64,000 bases of DNA from Cryptomeria japonica. Lineage: Eukaryota; Streptophyta; Pinopsida; Cupressales; Cupressaceae. The notes below the pieces were generated by a model, which was not told where the DNA came from, did not search any database, and saw only the letters and a program-made list of their open reading frames with translations. The position numbers and the translations under genes were made by a program. Below, one piece after another: positions 10,644 through 22,857 of this stretch. Positions within the stretch are counted from its first letter, which is position 1. Every line of letters starts with the position of its first letter. The stretch lies in assembly GCF_030272615.1 (NCBI RefSeq), contig NC_081413.1, positions 719,095,867 through 719,159,866 of the forward strand, written 5' to 3'.

Positions 10644-13285
10644 TTGTTTTCTATCACCATCAGTGATAGGGAGGAAGAAAATGAGAAGGAACCTTCCCTA
10701 GATGATCATCCCATCCTTGAGGAGTTTGCAGATGTGTTTCCAACTGAGCTACCTGGTATGCCACCTAGCAAAGAGATTGACTTCCAAATAGACCTTGTAT
10801 TAGGAGTCGAGCCGGTTTCGAGAGCACCTTATAGGATGACCATGAATGAGCTTAATGAGCTCAAGATGTAGCTTGAGAAACTCTTAGAGAAGGGTCACAT
10901 TCATCCTAGCATCTCCCCTTGGGGCGCACCAGTCATCTTCATGAAGAAGAAGGACATATCCCTTCGTTTATGCATGGATTATAGGCAGTTGAACAAAGTG
11001 ACCATCAAGAACCGCTATCCCTTGCCCAGGATCGATGATTTATTTGATTAGCTTCAGGGTGCTAAAGTGTTTTCCAAAATAGATCTAAAGTCAGGATACC
11101 ATCAGTTGAGGATAGTGGAGAGTGATATCCACAAGACTGCGTTTCATACCAGATATATCCACTATGAGTTCACCGTGGTCCCATTCGGTCTTACGAATGC
11201 TCCAACTATATTCATGAGTCTCATGAATGTGGTATTCCAAACTTTCCTTGACCAGTTTGTGATTGTGTTCCTCGATGACATATTGATATATTCTCAGAAT
11301 GAGAAGGAGCATGAGGAGCATTTGAGGTAGGTTTTGTAGTGCTTGAGGGACAACCAACTGTACAGAAGTTTGTTGAAGTGTGCTTTCTTTAGGTTAGAGG
11401 TCAAGTACCTTGGGCATGTTATATCCAGTGATGGGATCTCAGTTGACCCTTCAAAGATCAAAGCTATTATGGATTGGCCAGCGCCAACCAGTGTGACAAA
11501 GGTCAGGAGTTTTATGGGTCTAGCAGGGTACTATAGATGCTTCATTGAGGGATTTTCTAGAGTTGCACATCCCATTACATCCCTTCAGCAAAAAGGAAAT
11601 AAATTTGAGTGGACAAAGAGGTGTGAGAGGGCTTTTCAGGATCTGAAAAGGGCACTCACTAGTGCACCTATCCTCATTGTGCCAAACCCCATGGCTGATT
11701 TCATGGTATGCACAGATGCTTCTTTGGATGGATTAGGAGCAATCCTTATGCAGGAGGGTCGAGTTATAGCTTATGAGTCTAGGAAACTTAAGACTCATGA
11801 AATTAACTACCCTAAACATGACCTCAAGCTTGCAGCAGTAGTGCATGCACTTGTGAGGTGGAGACACTTCCTTTTGGGTCATCATTTCGAGCTTCATTCA
11901 GACCATCAAAGTTTGCAGAACATATTCACCCAGCCTAATCTTAATGCTCGTCAGAGGATATGGATGGAGTTTCTATGCGAGTATGATTTTGATGTCCACT
12001 ACATCAAGGGGAAAGAGAACATAGTTGCAGATGCCTTGAGTAGGAGACATCATGAGGTATACTCCACATCTATGAGCATAGATTTGAGAGATCTTATATT
12101 GTAGCTATTGCCAGAGGATGGATGGTATCTAGAGGTTTGTCAGGTGATTTGATCATAGGAGACCCTGGAGGGGAAGTATGTTGATTATTCCTTAGAGTCC
12201 AATGGACTATTAAACCATACAGGGTGCATCTATGTACCTTCTCCTAGGGGTTTGCGAGAGTTCATTTTCATGGATGCTCATAGAGCTCCTTATGCAGTGC
12301 ATCCCAGGGTTAAGAAGATGCATGCAGACTTGAGACAGTTATATCATTGGCCAGGTATGTGGAAGCTTATCACTAAGTTAGTAGCCCGATGCTTGGAGTG
12401 TCAGAGAGTCAAGGTAGAGCACTGCCACCCAAGTGGGTTGCTCCAGTCTCATGCTATACCAGACTGGAAGTGGGATATTATATCCATGGATTTCATCATT
12501 GGTCTTCCCATGTTATCTTGTCACCATGATGCTATCTTGGTGATAGTTGACAAGTTGACCAAAGTGTCCCACTTCTCACTAGTTCGGACTACCTTCATAG
12601 CACCAGCAGTGGCATAGGTGTTCTTGCGAGACATTGTCAGGCTTCATGGCGTTCCACGCAAGATTATTTCTGACAGGGATTCCCTCTTCACTTCTTCCTT
12701 TTGGAAGGCATTACAGGCAACAATGGGTACTAAGCTCAATTTCAACACAACCTATCATCTAGAAACAGATGGACAGATAGAGAGGGTTGACTAGGTGTTA
12801 GAGGATATGTTGCGCATGTACTTCATGGATCATTAGACCAAATGGGAGGAGTACCTTCCTTTAGTAGAGTTTGCCTATAATAATGGGCATCAAACTTCTT
12901 TGGGGATGTCACCAATTCAGGCCTTGTATACTAGACCATGCAGGACACCTTTGAGTTGGGACCGTATTGAGGATAGAGTGGCCATAGGTCCTGAGATGGT
13001 TTGTGATATGGAGAAATAGGCGATTTTAATTAGACAGTGCCTTAGAGAGGCACAAGATAGGCAGAAGAAGTATGCAAATGCAAAGAGGATAGACCGGAGT
13101 CACATGGTTGGGGATAGAGTTTTCCTAAGAGTGTGGCCACATAAGAGTCCAATCCATTATGGAAAGGGTTCTAAGCTTGCACCTCGCTTTGTCGGACCAT
13201 TTGAGATCCTTGAGAGGATAGAACCAGTTGCTTATCACCTAGCCTGTCATACATCCACGATGTGTTTCATGTATCAGTTTTGAGG
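10644..13285 (+). pseudogene. Pol of element A: RT, RNase H, integrase, broken by stops
   Basis: A single reading frame runs through most of the stretch, interrupted by stops and not by frameshifts until about 13240. RT spans about 10720-11560 (palm motif FLDDILIYS near 11268-11294, and [14 protein letters not shown]). RNase H spans about 11690-12060 ([20 protein letters not shown]). Integrase begins near 12250 with a degenerate H2C2 finger (CLECQRVK). Its core catalytic residues are Asp in SMDFIIGLP, Asp in IISDRDSLF and Glu in GQIERVD. The stops at 10869, 11049, 11328, 11337, 12102, 12615, 12792, 12834 and 13017 are all TAG, nearly all where family sequences have Gln. Coding ends abruptly after HILDWDAL near 13328, so the usual C-terminal tail is lost. 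Confidence 0.9.
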
Positions 13286-13328
13286 AAGTATATCTATTAT
13301 GAGTCTCATATTTTAGATTGGGATGCCT

Positions 13329-15346
13329 TGTGTCCACCCCCTATGACTTGTTTAACCTCCCAAAAAAGTGGATTTTCCTAGATGGTTGAATTTCATCTTT
13401 AGGAGTGCCATCCTTGGTTAGATAACCTTCTTGGTATGTGTCATTCCTCTTCCCCATTTCATTCCTCTTCTTGAGGTGCCTTGGTTAGGGAGTGTGTAAG
13501 ACCTAGGGAAAACCAACCAATGGGAGCCTCTCACTCTATCCAAGAGGTTGGAAAGAGTGAGAGAAGCCTTCTTACGTAAGAGATTGAGACTTAGGAAGTT
13601 AATCACCTACTCTCCATCTTTGGAGATGAGATCTTCCAGTTTTGAAAACTAGTTTTAGAATGAAATTTTTGGCTAAGTGTTGAAGAAAAGAAGTGTGGAA
13701 TTGGGCTACTCTTCTCCAAGCTATCCCTAGTAAACTCTTGGCAGATTCAAGGTTGGTTCATTTTCTTTCTTGTATGTTGAAAACTTGTTTGTAAAAGATT
13801 GCTTGAATGTGGATGTTCCTTCCCTTGTATTTTATTTGTGAAAATATTATGTGATTCTTCTTCCATTTTGTTATGCATTTTCTTGTGTTTTAGGAGTATC
13901 CAAGGCCATCTTACCCTTGGGAGGGTAGAATGGTCTTGGGGGTGGAAGGTGTTTGGCATCCTTACAGTGAGAGGCTCTCTTCAAGAGAGTGATCTCAATG
14001 GTTTGTTTATGCATTTGGGGGTCATAAGGGGAGAAAGTATGACATGTATACCTTGGGGGTCATAAGGATGCTGGGTTAAGATGGACTTATGTTGTGTTCT
14101 TGGTTGCCATGAGTTGGCTGTGACTGCTATCTTGTAGTTCTCCTCAAGGTACTTGGTCCACTTCCACCCATGTAAACATCACATTATGTGATGAAGTTCA
14201 GCCTTGGGATGGGAATGTGTTTGTTGTGAGCTTTTCTTTGCTTGTTTTTGTATTGCTTGAGTGTAACCCATCTAGGTCTTGGTTCTCCAAGCTCAGGGGT
14301 GGGTTCTAGTAAGCCTAGGCTGGGAGGTGAGCTCTCCATGGTCACAAACTTAAGATTTTGTATTGCAGGTTGCTTTGTGAAGGGATTGAAGAAAATGCTT
14401 GGATATGGTCTTGCTGAATCTATTTTAGTTGCAGAAAAAGAATAGGAGATGTAATATTGTATTTCAGTTGCAGAAATGTAAAAGAGGAGTTTTATTTTGT
14501 ATTTATTTTGTAAAAAGAAATGTATTTATTTTATTTAAGTCCTCATTTATTAGGAATGAGAGACCAGTTGGGTATTTCACCCATTGTAAAAGTTGACAAA
14601 TTGTATTCAAATCATTCTTATAAAAAAAATATCTTTTAAGTTGATATTGCAAATGATAGATAAATGGATATTAGAGGAATAATAGTTTCTGCATTTTTAA
14701 ATATTTCTAAGTGTTTTCTAGACTATATTATGCTGCTGTCATTTATTCAAAAAAAGGCAGAAAGTAAAATGGGAATATTATGAAGTAGAAAGGCAGGAAA
14801 GTTGGTAAGATAAAAATAAATACTTAGTCCTAGTGATTTATTATTTCCAAATGCAAAAAGGGTTAAATAGACATTTGAAGTATAATAGTTTTGGCACTGT
14901 ACAAATTTTTAGTGTTTTAAAGTGTTTTGTAGTCTATTTTAAATGCTGCTGTAAATTTTATTGACTTCTGTCATTTACTCAAAAAAAAAGTGTAGAAAAT
15001 AAAAGTAGGTAAAATAAAATTTTTCCTATAGTTAACTATTAGAAGTTTAAAATGAAAAGGAATGCAGCTAGTTAAAATCTGTTAGTTTTAGGAAGTTTGT
15101 TGTCATGTAATAAAAGAAAAATATACAGGATTTAGACTTAGTAGAGAAATCTAGAAATACAGGTAGATAAGAAATGAAAGAGAAGGATATCTATTATGTT
15201 TTTGTTCTATTTTTGCTTTTGTCAGCCATATTGCTTAGTTTATAAATCTGAAAATGGAAATAGATTATGCCCTAAGTAAAAACAAAATATAAAAATTTAC
15301 TCCTATTTCTGTTAATAGAAAATAGTTTGCTAAAACTATTGTAGTC
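13329..15346 (+). repeat. Element A 3' LTR, left piece (5'-truncated)
   Basis: It corresponds to about 5285-7295 of the 5' LTR. The junction with pol carries the shared word tgtgtccacccc (5285-5296 in the 5' LTR). The first 0.94 kb of the LTR, the polypurine tract and the pol tail are missing, so one deletion joined pol to the interior of the LTR. The final tagtc is the left target duplication of B. Confidence 0.9.
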
Positions 15347-15371
15347 TGTAGACACCTAAAATTGTCATGTC

Positions 15372-15602
15372 TAATTAAATAAATATTTTTATTTATTTAA
15401 TTATTTGAGCCTAATTCTTCTATTAATTAAATAAATCCTTATTTATTTAATTAATTCATTTATCCTCTTCTAGCCTTATTTCTCATTTAAATAAATACTT
15501 TTATTTAAATTATTCTTTTCCCAAATTAAATAAATACTTTTATTTATTTAACCGATCCCACTTCTTCTATTAATTAAATGAATCTTTATTTATTTAATTA
15601 AT
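15372..15602. repeat. Array of five AT-rich hairpins in the B LTR
   Basis: Five stem-loops, each with a 4-base loop: 15372-15403 (14 bp), 15422-15455 (15 bp), 15485-15510 (11 bp), 15526-15551 (11 bp), 15569-15602 (15 bp, one G-T pair). Centres are 41-59 bp apart. The array recurs in the 3' LTR at about 26192-26422. It lies upstream of the TATA-like box. Confidence 0.9.
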
Positions 15603-15763
15603 TCATTAACCTTTTCTACCTATGACACATGTCATTCATCTCTTAATTCATACACTACCTACCCTTTCATTATTTTATTATTTTCGCTACCTACCTTCTA
15701 ATCATAGCCGACCATTTATCTTTTACACCTCTCAATCTTATCCCTTCATTTCTTAGTGTTTTC

Positions 15764-15772
15764 TATATAAGG
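15764..15772 (+). promoter_or_regulatory. TATA-like box in the B 5' LTR
   Basis: tatataagg, conserved in the 3' LTR at 26586-26594. It is the best candidate core promoter of element B. Confidence 0.65.
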
Positions 15773-16137
15773 AGATGCTTCCTTCATTATCAACCCTAAT
15801 CAATCATTCTAATCAATCTATGCATCCTGATCAATTGACTACACTCTTTCATATGCGATCAAGCCTACTTGCAACCACATTTCCGTTCTGTGTTGAGCTC
15901 TTGTGCATATAAAATCTTTGAGCAAATATATCAAGCAAGATCAATGGAGATAGGAAGAATGAAGATCCAAACCCTATTGGACATGTGATGGTATAATCTT
16001 TGTGATTTCATTTGATTTGCATTGTCTTAGGTAATCTTCATATGTTATGGTGGATCTTTGTTGTTGTTAGGCTAGGGTTTTGTGGTTGAATTCATTTAGT
16101 CTTTCAACATTGTTGTTATCCATTTTCACCATAAACA

Positions 16138-16160
16138 TTTTGGCACACCCCGTGGGACAT
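16138..16160 (+). promoter_or_regulatory. Primer-binding site of element B
   Basis: The LTR is followed by ttt and TGGCACACCCCGTGGG (16141-16156). The position and the leading TGG fit a tRNA primer site. I cannot name the tRNA with confidence. Confidence 0.6.
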
Positions 16161-18738
16161 GGATTATTGTTAGATCTGTGTTTTTTGCAGATTTTCCTAA
16201 CCATATATTGCTATTTTGTAAAACAATTTGGAGAATAACCTTGTGCAGCTAGGGTTTTGGACACAAAATCAAGATCTTGCAGAGATTCGATCATATCTCA
16301 CAAACGGCTTGGAAATTTTGCACCAACTATTTTTTGCAGGTTGAAGACAGTATCAAGAGCTCTCAAAGAAAAATTTAGATCTATTGGAGCATATTTTAAT
16401 TTTCTATAAATTTTTTATGAATTTTCATAAAAATGAATTTTGAGAGCAAATGAGCGATTGCTTCAGATTTTCTTACATTTTTGGAAATCTCTCATATTTA
16501 AACACAAGATATGTTCTTTGTGATTTTAATTTTGATGCAAAATATTTCCTAAAAAATTGGATCTTTAAAAATTAGGGATTTTCATTGTTTTGATCAGATC
16601 TCACAAATGGCTTTGAATTTTGGCATCAATTTTTTTTAATAGGTCAAGAACATTACCAGAGATTGGCAGTAACAAATTCAGAGTTTTTGGAGCATATTTG
16701 AAATTTCTATGAATTTTTTATGTATTTTTATGAAAAATTAATTTTGAGAGCAAATTAGAGATTTTTTTGGATTTTCTTATATTTTTGGAAAGCTCTCTGA
16801 TTTATACACAGAATTTGTTTTTTGTGATTTTAAATTTGATGCAAAATCATTCCTCAAAAATTGGATCTTTGAAAATTAGGGTTTTGCATTATTTTACCCA
16901 TATCTCACAAACTGCTTGGATTTGTTGCAGAAATTTTTTTAGGCAAGTTTGGAAGACTATCAGGACTGTCTAGTAAAATTTCAGATTTTTTGGATCGAGT
17001 TTGCATTTTATATGAATTTTTTATGATTTTTCATAAAATAATTAATGTTTGGAGCAAATTAGCAAATTTTTTGGATTTTCTTACATTTTTGGAAATTTCT
17101 TGAAATTTTACAGGTGATCTATTTTTTTTGTGATGAATCATATCTTTGAATTGGTCAAAAAAATGCATTGTTGAAGGCCCCTATTTCACAAAGTCTTTTG
17201 GATCTAAAATTTACCTAACTTGTGTGCTTGTAGGAAGGGGGTGATCATTTCAAACAATCCAAACTACTAATAAATCTTTGTTGCAAGACCTTGGCAAGGG
17301 TTTTTGATCTTTCATTGTGTGCCTTATTTTCATAGATTAGCAAACACTTCAATTGGTGCACTAAAATTGAACAAGTGTCCTTTGTGTCTTGGGCAATAGG
17401 CTCTTTTTGTTTAATCTTTAGAGGGCCTGTCTCCCTATGTGGTCATTAGGATTACTAGTGAGGAGAGAATGACCCAAGTGGTAGTGAGGAAAACCCACCT
17501 CTTCTGAACCATTATAAACAATTGTATTCATGGTGAAAACTATGGATAACGTGTGCTGATTAGTTCATACTGACACTATCTCTCCCCATAAACCCGTTTG
17601 ATCAAATTTATTTGATCAGTTGTAGGGCGTTACCACTACCGGCTAGGAGCCTTCTGTATTTACAGAGCTGAAAGTGCCGCATGTATGGCCACATGAGCGG
17701 ATGCCCTTACTAGCACCTTTTTGTTTTAGAAGCCAAAATCCTTCTAGTTGTTGGGGTAGGAGGTCGGACCTCTGGTAGCAGCCCACACACATATGGTTCT
17801 TAGTAGAGATACAAAGTTCGCCATGAGGAGTTTTCATGGGGACTGATGCTTGGCTGCCCCGAGAAGTGAGTACCCAGGGTGGAGCCAGTGCGGTCAAGCA
17901 TCTAAGTATCCACTCTGAATAGTGTAGCCTCGGGGGAAACTCCATGTGGGGTCAACAACTATTGTCCTGGCCAACCATAAGAATTGTGCTTGTCTTATTT
18001 TGAACATTCAAACATTCAAGACCAAACGTTAAAACATTGTGTCTTTTGTGTCTTCAAGTGTATGCAAAATAATTTTACATCAAACAACACACTTTCTTTT
18101 GAGTCATTTTGAGTCTAAACACTTGAAAACATTGAGTCCTCATCAACATTGTGTCCTCTTGTCACGAAAAATAGTCAAAAATTCAGATTTGGTCACAACA
18201 ACAACTTCACAAATTGGAAAAATTTACAGTCCAACAAACAAAAGCAATCAGTTTCAGAATTCTTGAGCTTCCTAAGCTATCTCTTTAGGTTTTCATCTAG
18301 CATTCAACTTACCTTTGGGTCTCACAAATTCCATCATTGCTTTACACCTTGCATTATATTCACATTTATCTAAACTTGAGTCAAAAGATCACTTTCTTGT
18401 CCTCATCTTGCTTTGTCAACATATTACATACAGCAACATTTTGCTAAGTGGTCCCTCATCAAGGTCTATCACCTTTGGGTCTCATTTGGTCTTACTTAGA
18501 GTCAAGGTCAACTTACCTCATCAAGAGAAACTATCATCTCTTTGGAAGCCACACCTACTCTACTACATACATACTTGGTCTTACACTTTGGATATTGCAA
18601 GTACAACTCAGATTCATTTACATTCCATCCAACTCTTGGTCTTCCATACTCTTTCCATTTTCCTCTAGTCTCACATATCTTGAAACCCATTCCCAAAAAT
18701 CTAGGAGAGAAGCTAAAGAGGCTCAAGAGTCTACAAAC
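16161..18738 (+). other. Long untranslated leader of element B with ~300-bp repeats
   Basis: No coding region is supported. Between about 16270 and 17220 a diverged unit of about 300 bp repeats three to four times. The marker phrase tctcacaaa recurs at 16294, 16596 and 16902, with a weaker relative near 17184; a phrase like ttttatgaattttcataaaa recurs in each unit. The rest (17220-18738) is without recognisable features. Confidence 0.7.
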
Positions 18739-20689
18739 ATGAGTTCTTATGAGTATGACAATGATATCTTCTTCAATTCTGATCATACCACATTACCTGA
18801 CATGGATGCCTATAGAAACATTCCAAATGTTGAGACCATGGACACTACAAACAACAATGATACACACAATGATAATATGGACAACTTTTTCATGCATTCA
18901 GCAAAAGTGGAAGACTCCATTATGGATCCCCATTTCAATAGATTGGTTGAGGAAATAATGAGGAGAGAGACAATATTTCTTACAAGTGATGGCACAAAGT
19001 GGAGCCAAGATCCCTCATGATTTTGACATGTCTCAAATAATGGAAAATCAACCTTTGCAACAACCTCACCTCAACATGGATCAAAGGAGGCCTAATAGTG
19101 GAGGCAATAGAGGACCACATCTTGTGCCTGAATCACCATCATCTTTGTTTCAAAAACTTGAGGTCCCACATACACATGGTCAAGCATATGATACTCACCT
19201 TTGTAGACCATTATGGAAGCCTTATGCAGAAAAATATTCTCAATCACATACCAATGCTAAGGATCAACCACCAAGGCAATTGGATATTCAAAGGCATGCT
19301 CAAAATTTGGACACAAGGAAACCACGCATCCCATTTGGGGGCAACACATTAGAACAAACTCATGACATGCCTGTAGGGTATGGTATACATGGACAAAACA
19401 CATATTCCATTCCTCATCATGACTCTATACCAAGTGGTCCTTATACACAACATCACTATAGACCTCCTCCATATGAACATGTGTATGATCAATACCATCC
19501 ATATATGCAACATGCTCCTCCTCCACCCAGTCCTTCAAGCTTGGGATATGGTCTAAGAAGTTAGTCTCCACCTAAGAACAATTTGGAGCAACAAATTAAG
19601 GACTTACAAAAGAAAATGGAGGACATAAATACACCGAAGCCAACTTACACAATGAGAGACATATGTCCCTATCCATTTGACAAAAGCATTCCAATGCCTC
19701 CATTTCCTACACACATTGTGACACCTAAGTTTGATAAGATCAGAGGAAAAGGGGATCCTAAGGCACATATAAGACATTTTTTCATAGCTTGCATTGAGGT
19801 AGCAGCAGAAGAGACATATTTGATGAGATTATTCTCATAGAGCTTAGGTGATCAAGCTATGGAATGGTTCTCCCAACTCCCACCTAGAATTAAGTCATGG
19901 GGTGATCTAGCAGAGGCATTTATCAAACATTTCTCATACAACATAGAGACAAACATATCAGTCACTACCTTGTGAAACACCAAGCAAAAGGATGGAGAAT
20001 ATTTTTCATCATTTTTACAAAGATGGAGAAATCTAGCCAGCAGATGCTCTTATGAAATTCCACAAAAACAAATGGTAGAGATGTTCACCCAGAATGTTAA
20101 GAAGGACATTGGTTATGACCTGAGAAAATCTTGTTTGTCCACCTTCAAGCACGTCATTGAAAAAGGCTTAGCAACAGAGAAGATCCTAATTGAACAAGGA
20201 GTCATCAAAATATTTAAAGAAAACAAAGAGGACTTTAAAGGAAAAGACAAGCCAAGATTTTGGAACAAAAACAAGAACACAGTCAATGATGGTGTTGTTG
20301 ATGCAAATATAGTACAACCCAAGATCATTTTTTCTGGATCAAGATCTACAAACAATCAAGTGAATACTCAAACAACTTCCAAATCATGATGAAAGTACAC
20401 TCCATTAGGAGAACCACTTGAGTCAGTTTTCAAAAAGCTAGTGGCAAACAAGGTAATCAATATTCCAGATTTTCCTCCATATGAACCAAAGGTTAAACCA
20501 AATTGGTGGAATGATGATGAGTATTGTGAATTTTATAAGAGCAAGGGCCACAAGATAGGAAATTGCCATCGACTGAAGAACATCATGCAGGATCTCATTG
20601 ATAGAGGTGACATTGAGATTGAAGGACACTCATCTAATCAAGAACATGAGATGTTTAAAGAACCATTCCCAAAACATGACAAGTGAAAA
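18739..20689 (+). pseudogene. Gag of element B, broken
   Basis: Tat-type Gag. The ATG at 18739 (MSSYEYDNDI) opens an Asn/Asp-rich N-terminus; a frameshift near 19005 follows. A Pro/His-rich linker runs to about 19560. The Retrotrans_gag core is at about 19680-20220 (KFDKIRGKGDPKAHIRHFF, MEWFSQLPPRIKSW, FLQRWRNLASRC). The C-terminal block YCEFYKSKGHKIGNCHRLKN (20523-20582) is the C-H-C knuckle-like motif typical of this lineage. Stops at 19838 (TAG, probable Gln) and 19972 (TGA) and the frameshift break it. Confidence 0.8.
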
Positions 20690-20699
20690 GCTAAAGCCA

Positions 20700-21610
20700 C
20701 GGATGACCAAACCAACTATACCAGAGCATCTTATAACTATGATTCAACTATCAATCACATTTCAATGGACAATTATGTCTCTACCATTATCATCAAGGAC
20801 AAAACACCTGAGACTTCTACCCAAAGACCCAAGATTGTCCTAAAAGGCATCAGATCTTCTTCCGAACCTACCTCTAAATGTAATGTCACAACTCATTGAG
20901 GTAAATTCACTTTGAAAGCTTCTCCAGCTAAAAACACTACTTCTTCATGAACCAAACCTAAGTATGACCTTGTAGAATAGTTGGGGAAGACACCCGTGCT
21001 TATCTCAATCCTTGAGCTCTTATGCATATCCCCCACACATAAATCTATTCTTGACAAAACCTTGAGAGACACTTATGTCCCTACCAATCTAAATGTGGAC
21101 CAGTTTCAAGCCATGGTGAGATACCTTTCCATTCCACACTCCCTTACATTCACAGAAGCTGACGACACCTCCGTAAGTCAGCCACATAATGCACCTTTAC
21201 ACATTGAAGCTTTCCTACACAAACATTAAATAAAATGAGTCCTGATAGATGGAGGAGCTGGTCTAAACATTTGTACATTGAGCACTATTAAACAATTGGA
21301 ATATTCTGATAAAGTTGTGAATTCTACAAACAAAATTACCATCAAGGCATATGATGACAAAGAGTGTTCATCAAAAGGCACAATCACCTTACCTCTCAGA
21401 GTTGGGCCAGTTACGAAAGATGTGGTTTGTCAAGTCCTTGATCTAGATCTCACATACAACATACTCTTGGGACACCCATGGATTCATGAAATGAGAGTTG
21501 TTCCATCTACATATCATCGATGTATAAAGTTTCCACACAATGGAGTTGAAGTGATTGTCATAGTTGATCCTAATCCATTCATATATTGCAACAATATGCA
21601 ACCTAGATAA
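20700..21610 (+). pseudogene. Protease region of element B
   Basis: The upstream domain, about 20960-21200, resembles the stretch before protease in Tat elements (PKYDLVE then LGKTPVLISILELL). The aspartic protease is at about 21236-21600 with active-site motif LIDGGAGLN (usual form D-N/S-G-S/A) and the late block YNILLGHPWIHEM. Element C has the same blocks (LVDNGSGLN, YNLLLGRPWIHSM). A TAG stop at about 20979 replaces a likely Gln. Confidence 0.75.
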
Positions 21611-22557
21611 GAAATAACAATCCCAGTCAATCGAGAAGCTATTCCTTCATCAACATATGTGGATCCAGAATCCTTGAAAGCTTCTACATCAAAACAAGCA
21701 GAGATCAAAGAAAAGTTCAAGTTTAAAGACATGGGATGTGGTGAGTATATATTTCATGTTGATCAACTCCCACTATCTCCTAAGGTATTCAGTTGACAAG
21801 AACAATCTATAAACAATTTGCAAGGAATTGGGTGTGAACCACCTAGTGTTATGGCTACTAAGTCTGAATGCAAATCTCCTCTAGTGGTGCAAGCATCTCT
21901 TGATATCAATAATCCTAAGAGTGGTTCTAGTGAAGAATCTATTGAATTTATCGCTAGCCCTCTTGAGAACTCACATAGCCTTACCATTTCATCCACTCAT
22001 TCCATTTCCACTCCACTTCCAGACTTGGATCAACAAGAATTACAAAAACCCTTACTCATTGGGGATCAAAAATCAAGCCTTGAAAAGAAAAATCTAAAAG
22101 TCAAAAATAAAGAAAAGTCCTTTAGTACAAATCAAAATCAAAAGCTATTGGACTCTGAAAAAATCAAAGTCAAGGATAAAAATCCTATGAAGGAAAAATA
22201 GCAAGAGATGATCTCCCCTAATATCAAAATAACTTGGGGCAAAAGTTCTAAAATTTCAAGTCAAAAAGCATACTTGTTGATCCTAAGTCTCCATCATGTC
22301 ATAATACTTTCACTTCTTTTCGCAGTCATAAACCTTCATAACTCATCCACTTTTTCTGCACATCCTTTCCCTTCTGGTGATACATCATGGACCTTTAATG
22401 GAGCTTCCTCAAAGGACTTTGTTATCAAGGGTGCCCAAACTTCTTCAGGTGACACGCATATGGGCCTACATAGTCCACACATTAGTAATTCTATCTCAAT
22501 TCCTTCTTCAAGGAAGACAGTCACTCGAGCTGCACATCACTCAATCAAGGAATGATG
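21611..22557 (+). pseudogene. Spacer after protease of element B; RT and RNase H absent
   Basis: Read in frame, this is a Ser/Lys-rich, low-complexity stretch (21818-22201 is the longest open part) with no RT, RNase H or integrase motif. In element C this position leads through a G-patch to RT. The pol core was removed or replaced between here and 22558. Confidence 0.5.
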
Positions 22558-22792
22558 CAACTACAATCATAAAGTCAAGCCTCGCATATTTGAGGTGGGT
22601 GACTTAGATCTCAAAGAAAATCCTAAAAATCAGCAAGACAAAGAGAAGAAGGGCAAGTTCGAACCAAATTGGCTTGGTCCTTACATCATCACAACAACAT
22701 ATGGATCTAGTGCATATCAACTCTCAACCATAGAGGGTGAACCTTTGGATGATCCTATCAATGACATGCACCTTCGTAGGTTTTACACATAG
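22558..22792 (+). pseudogene. Integrase C-terminal tail of element B
   Basis: Isolated C-terminal domain of a gypsy integrase: VGDLDLKENPKN, GKFEPNWLGPYII and MHLRRFYT before the stop. It aligns closely with the end of element D pol (61146-60946: GDLVLKANPKN, GKFEPNWVGPFIV). The catalytic core is missing, so the segment cannot act as an integrase. Confidence 0.85.
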
Positions 22793-22857
22793 CTCTTCAG
22801 AGTATCCCAATTCAAAAATACAAAAATACAAAAAAATCATAAAACATAAAAAAATCG

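Larger units (their letters stand above)
15347..16137 (+). repeat. 5' LTR of element B
   Basis: TG...CA termini, with a matching 3' copy at 26167-26901. The U3 part holds five AT-rich hairpins (15372-15602). A strong TATA-like tatataagg follows at 15764. Confidence 0.92.

Noticed and set aside
15372-15602. CRISPR-like spacing of repeats
   Set aside because: The units are AT-rich palindromes of unequal length in a plant LTR; there are no uniform spacers or cas genes.
18039-18668. Overlapping open frames before the B gag
   Set aside because: They share the long leader; the Gag-like frame starts at 18739 and the upstream parts have no domain.
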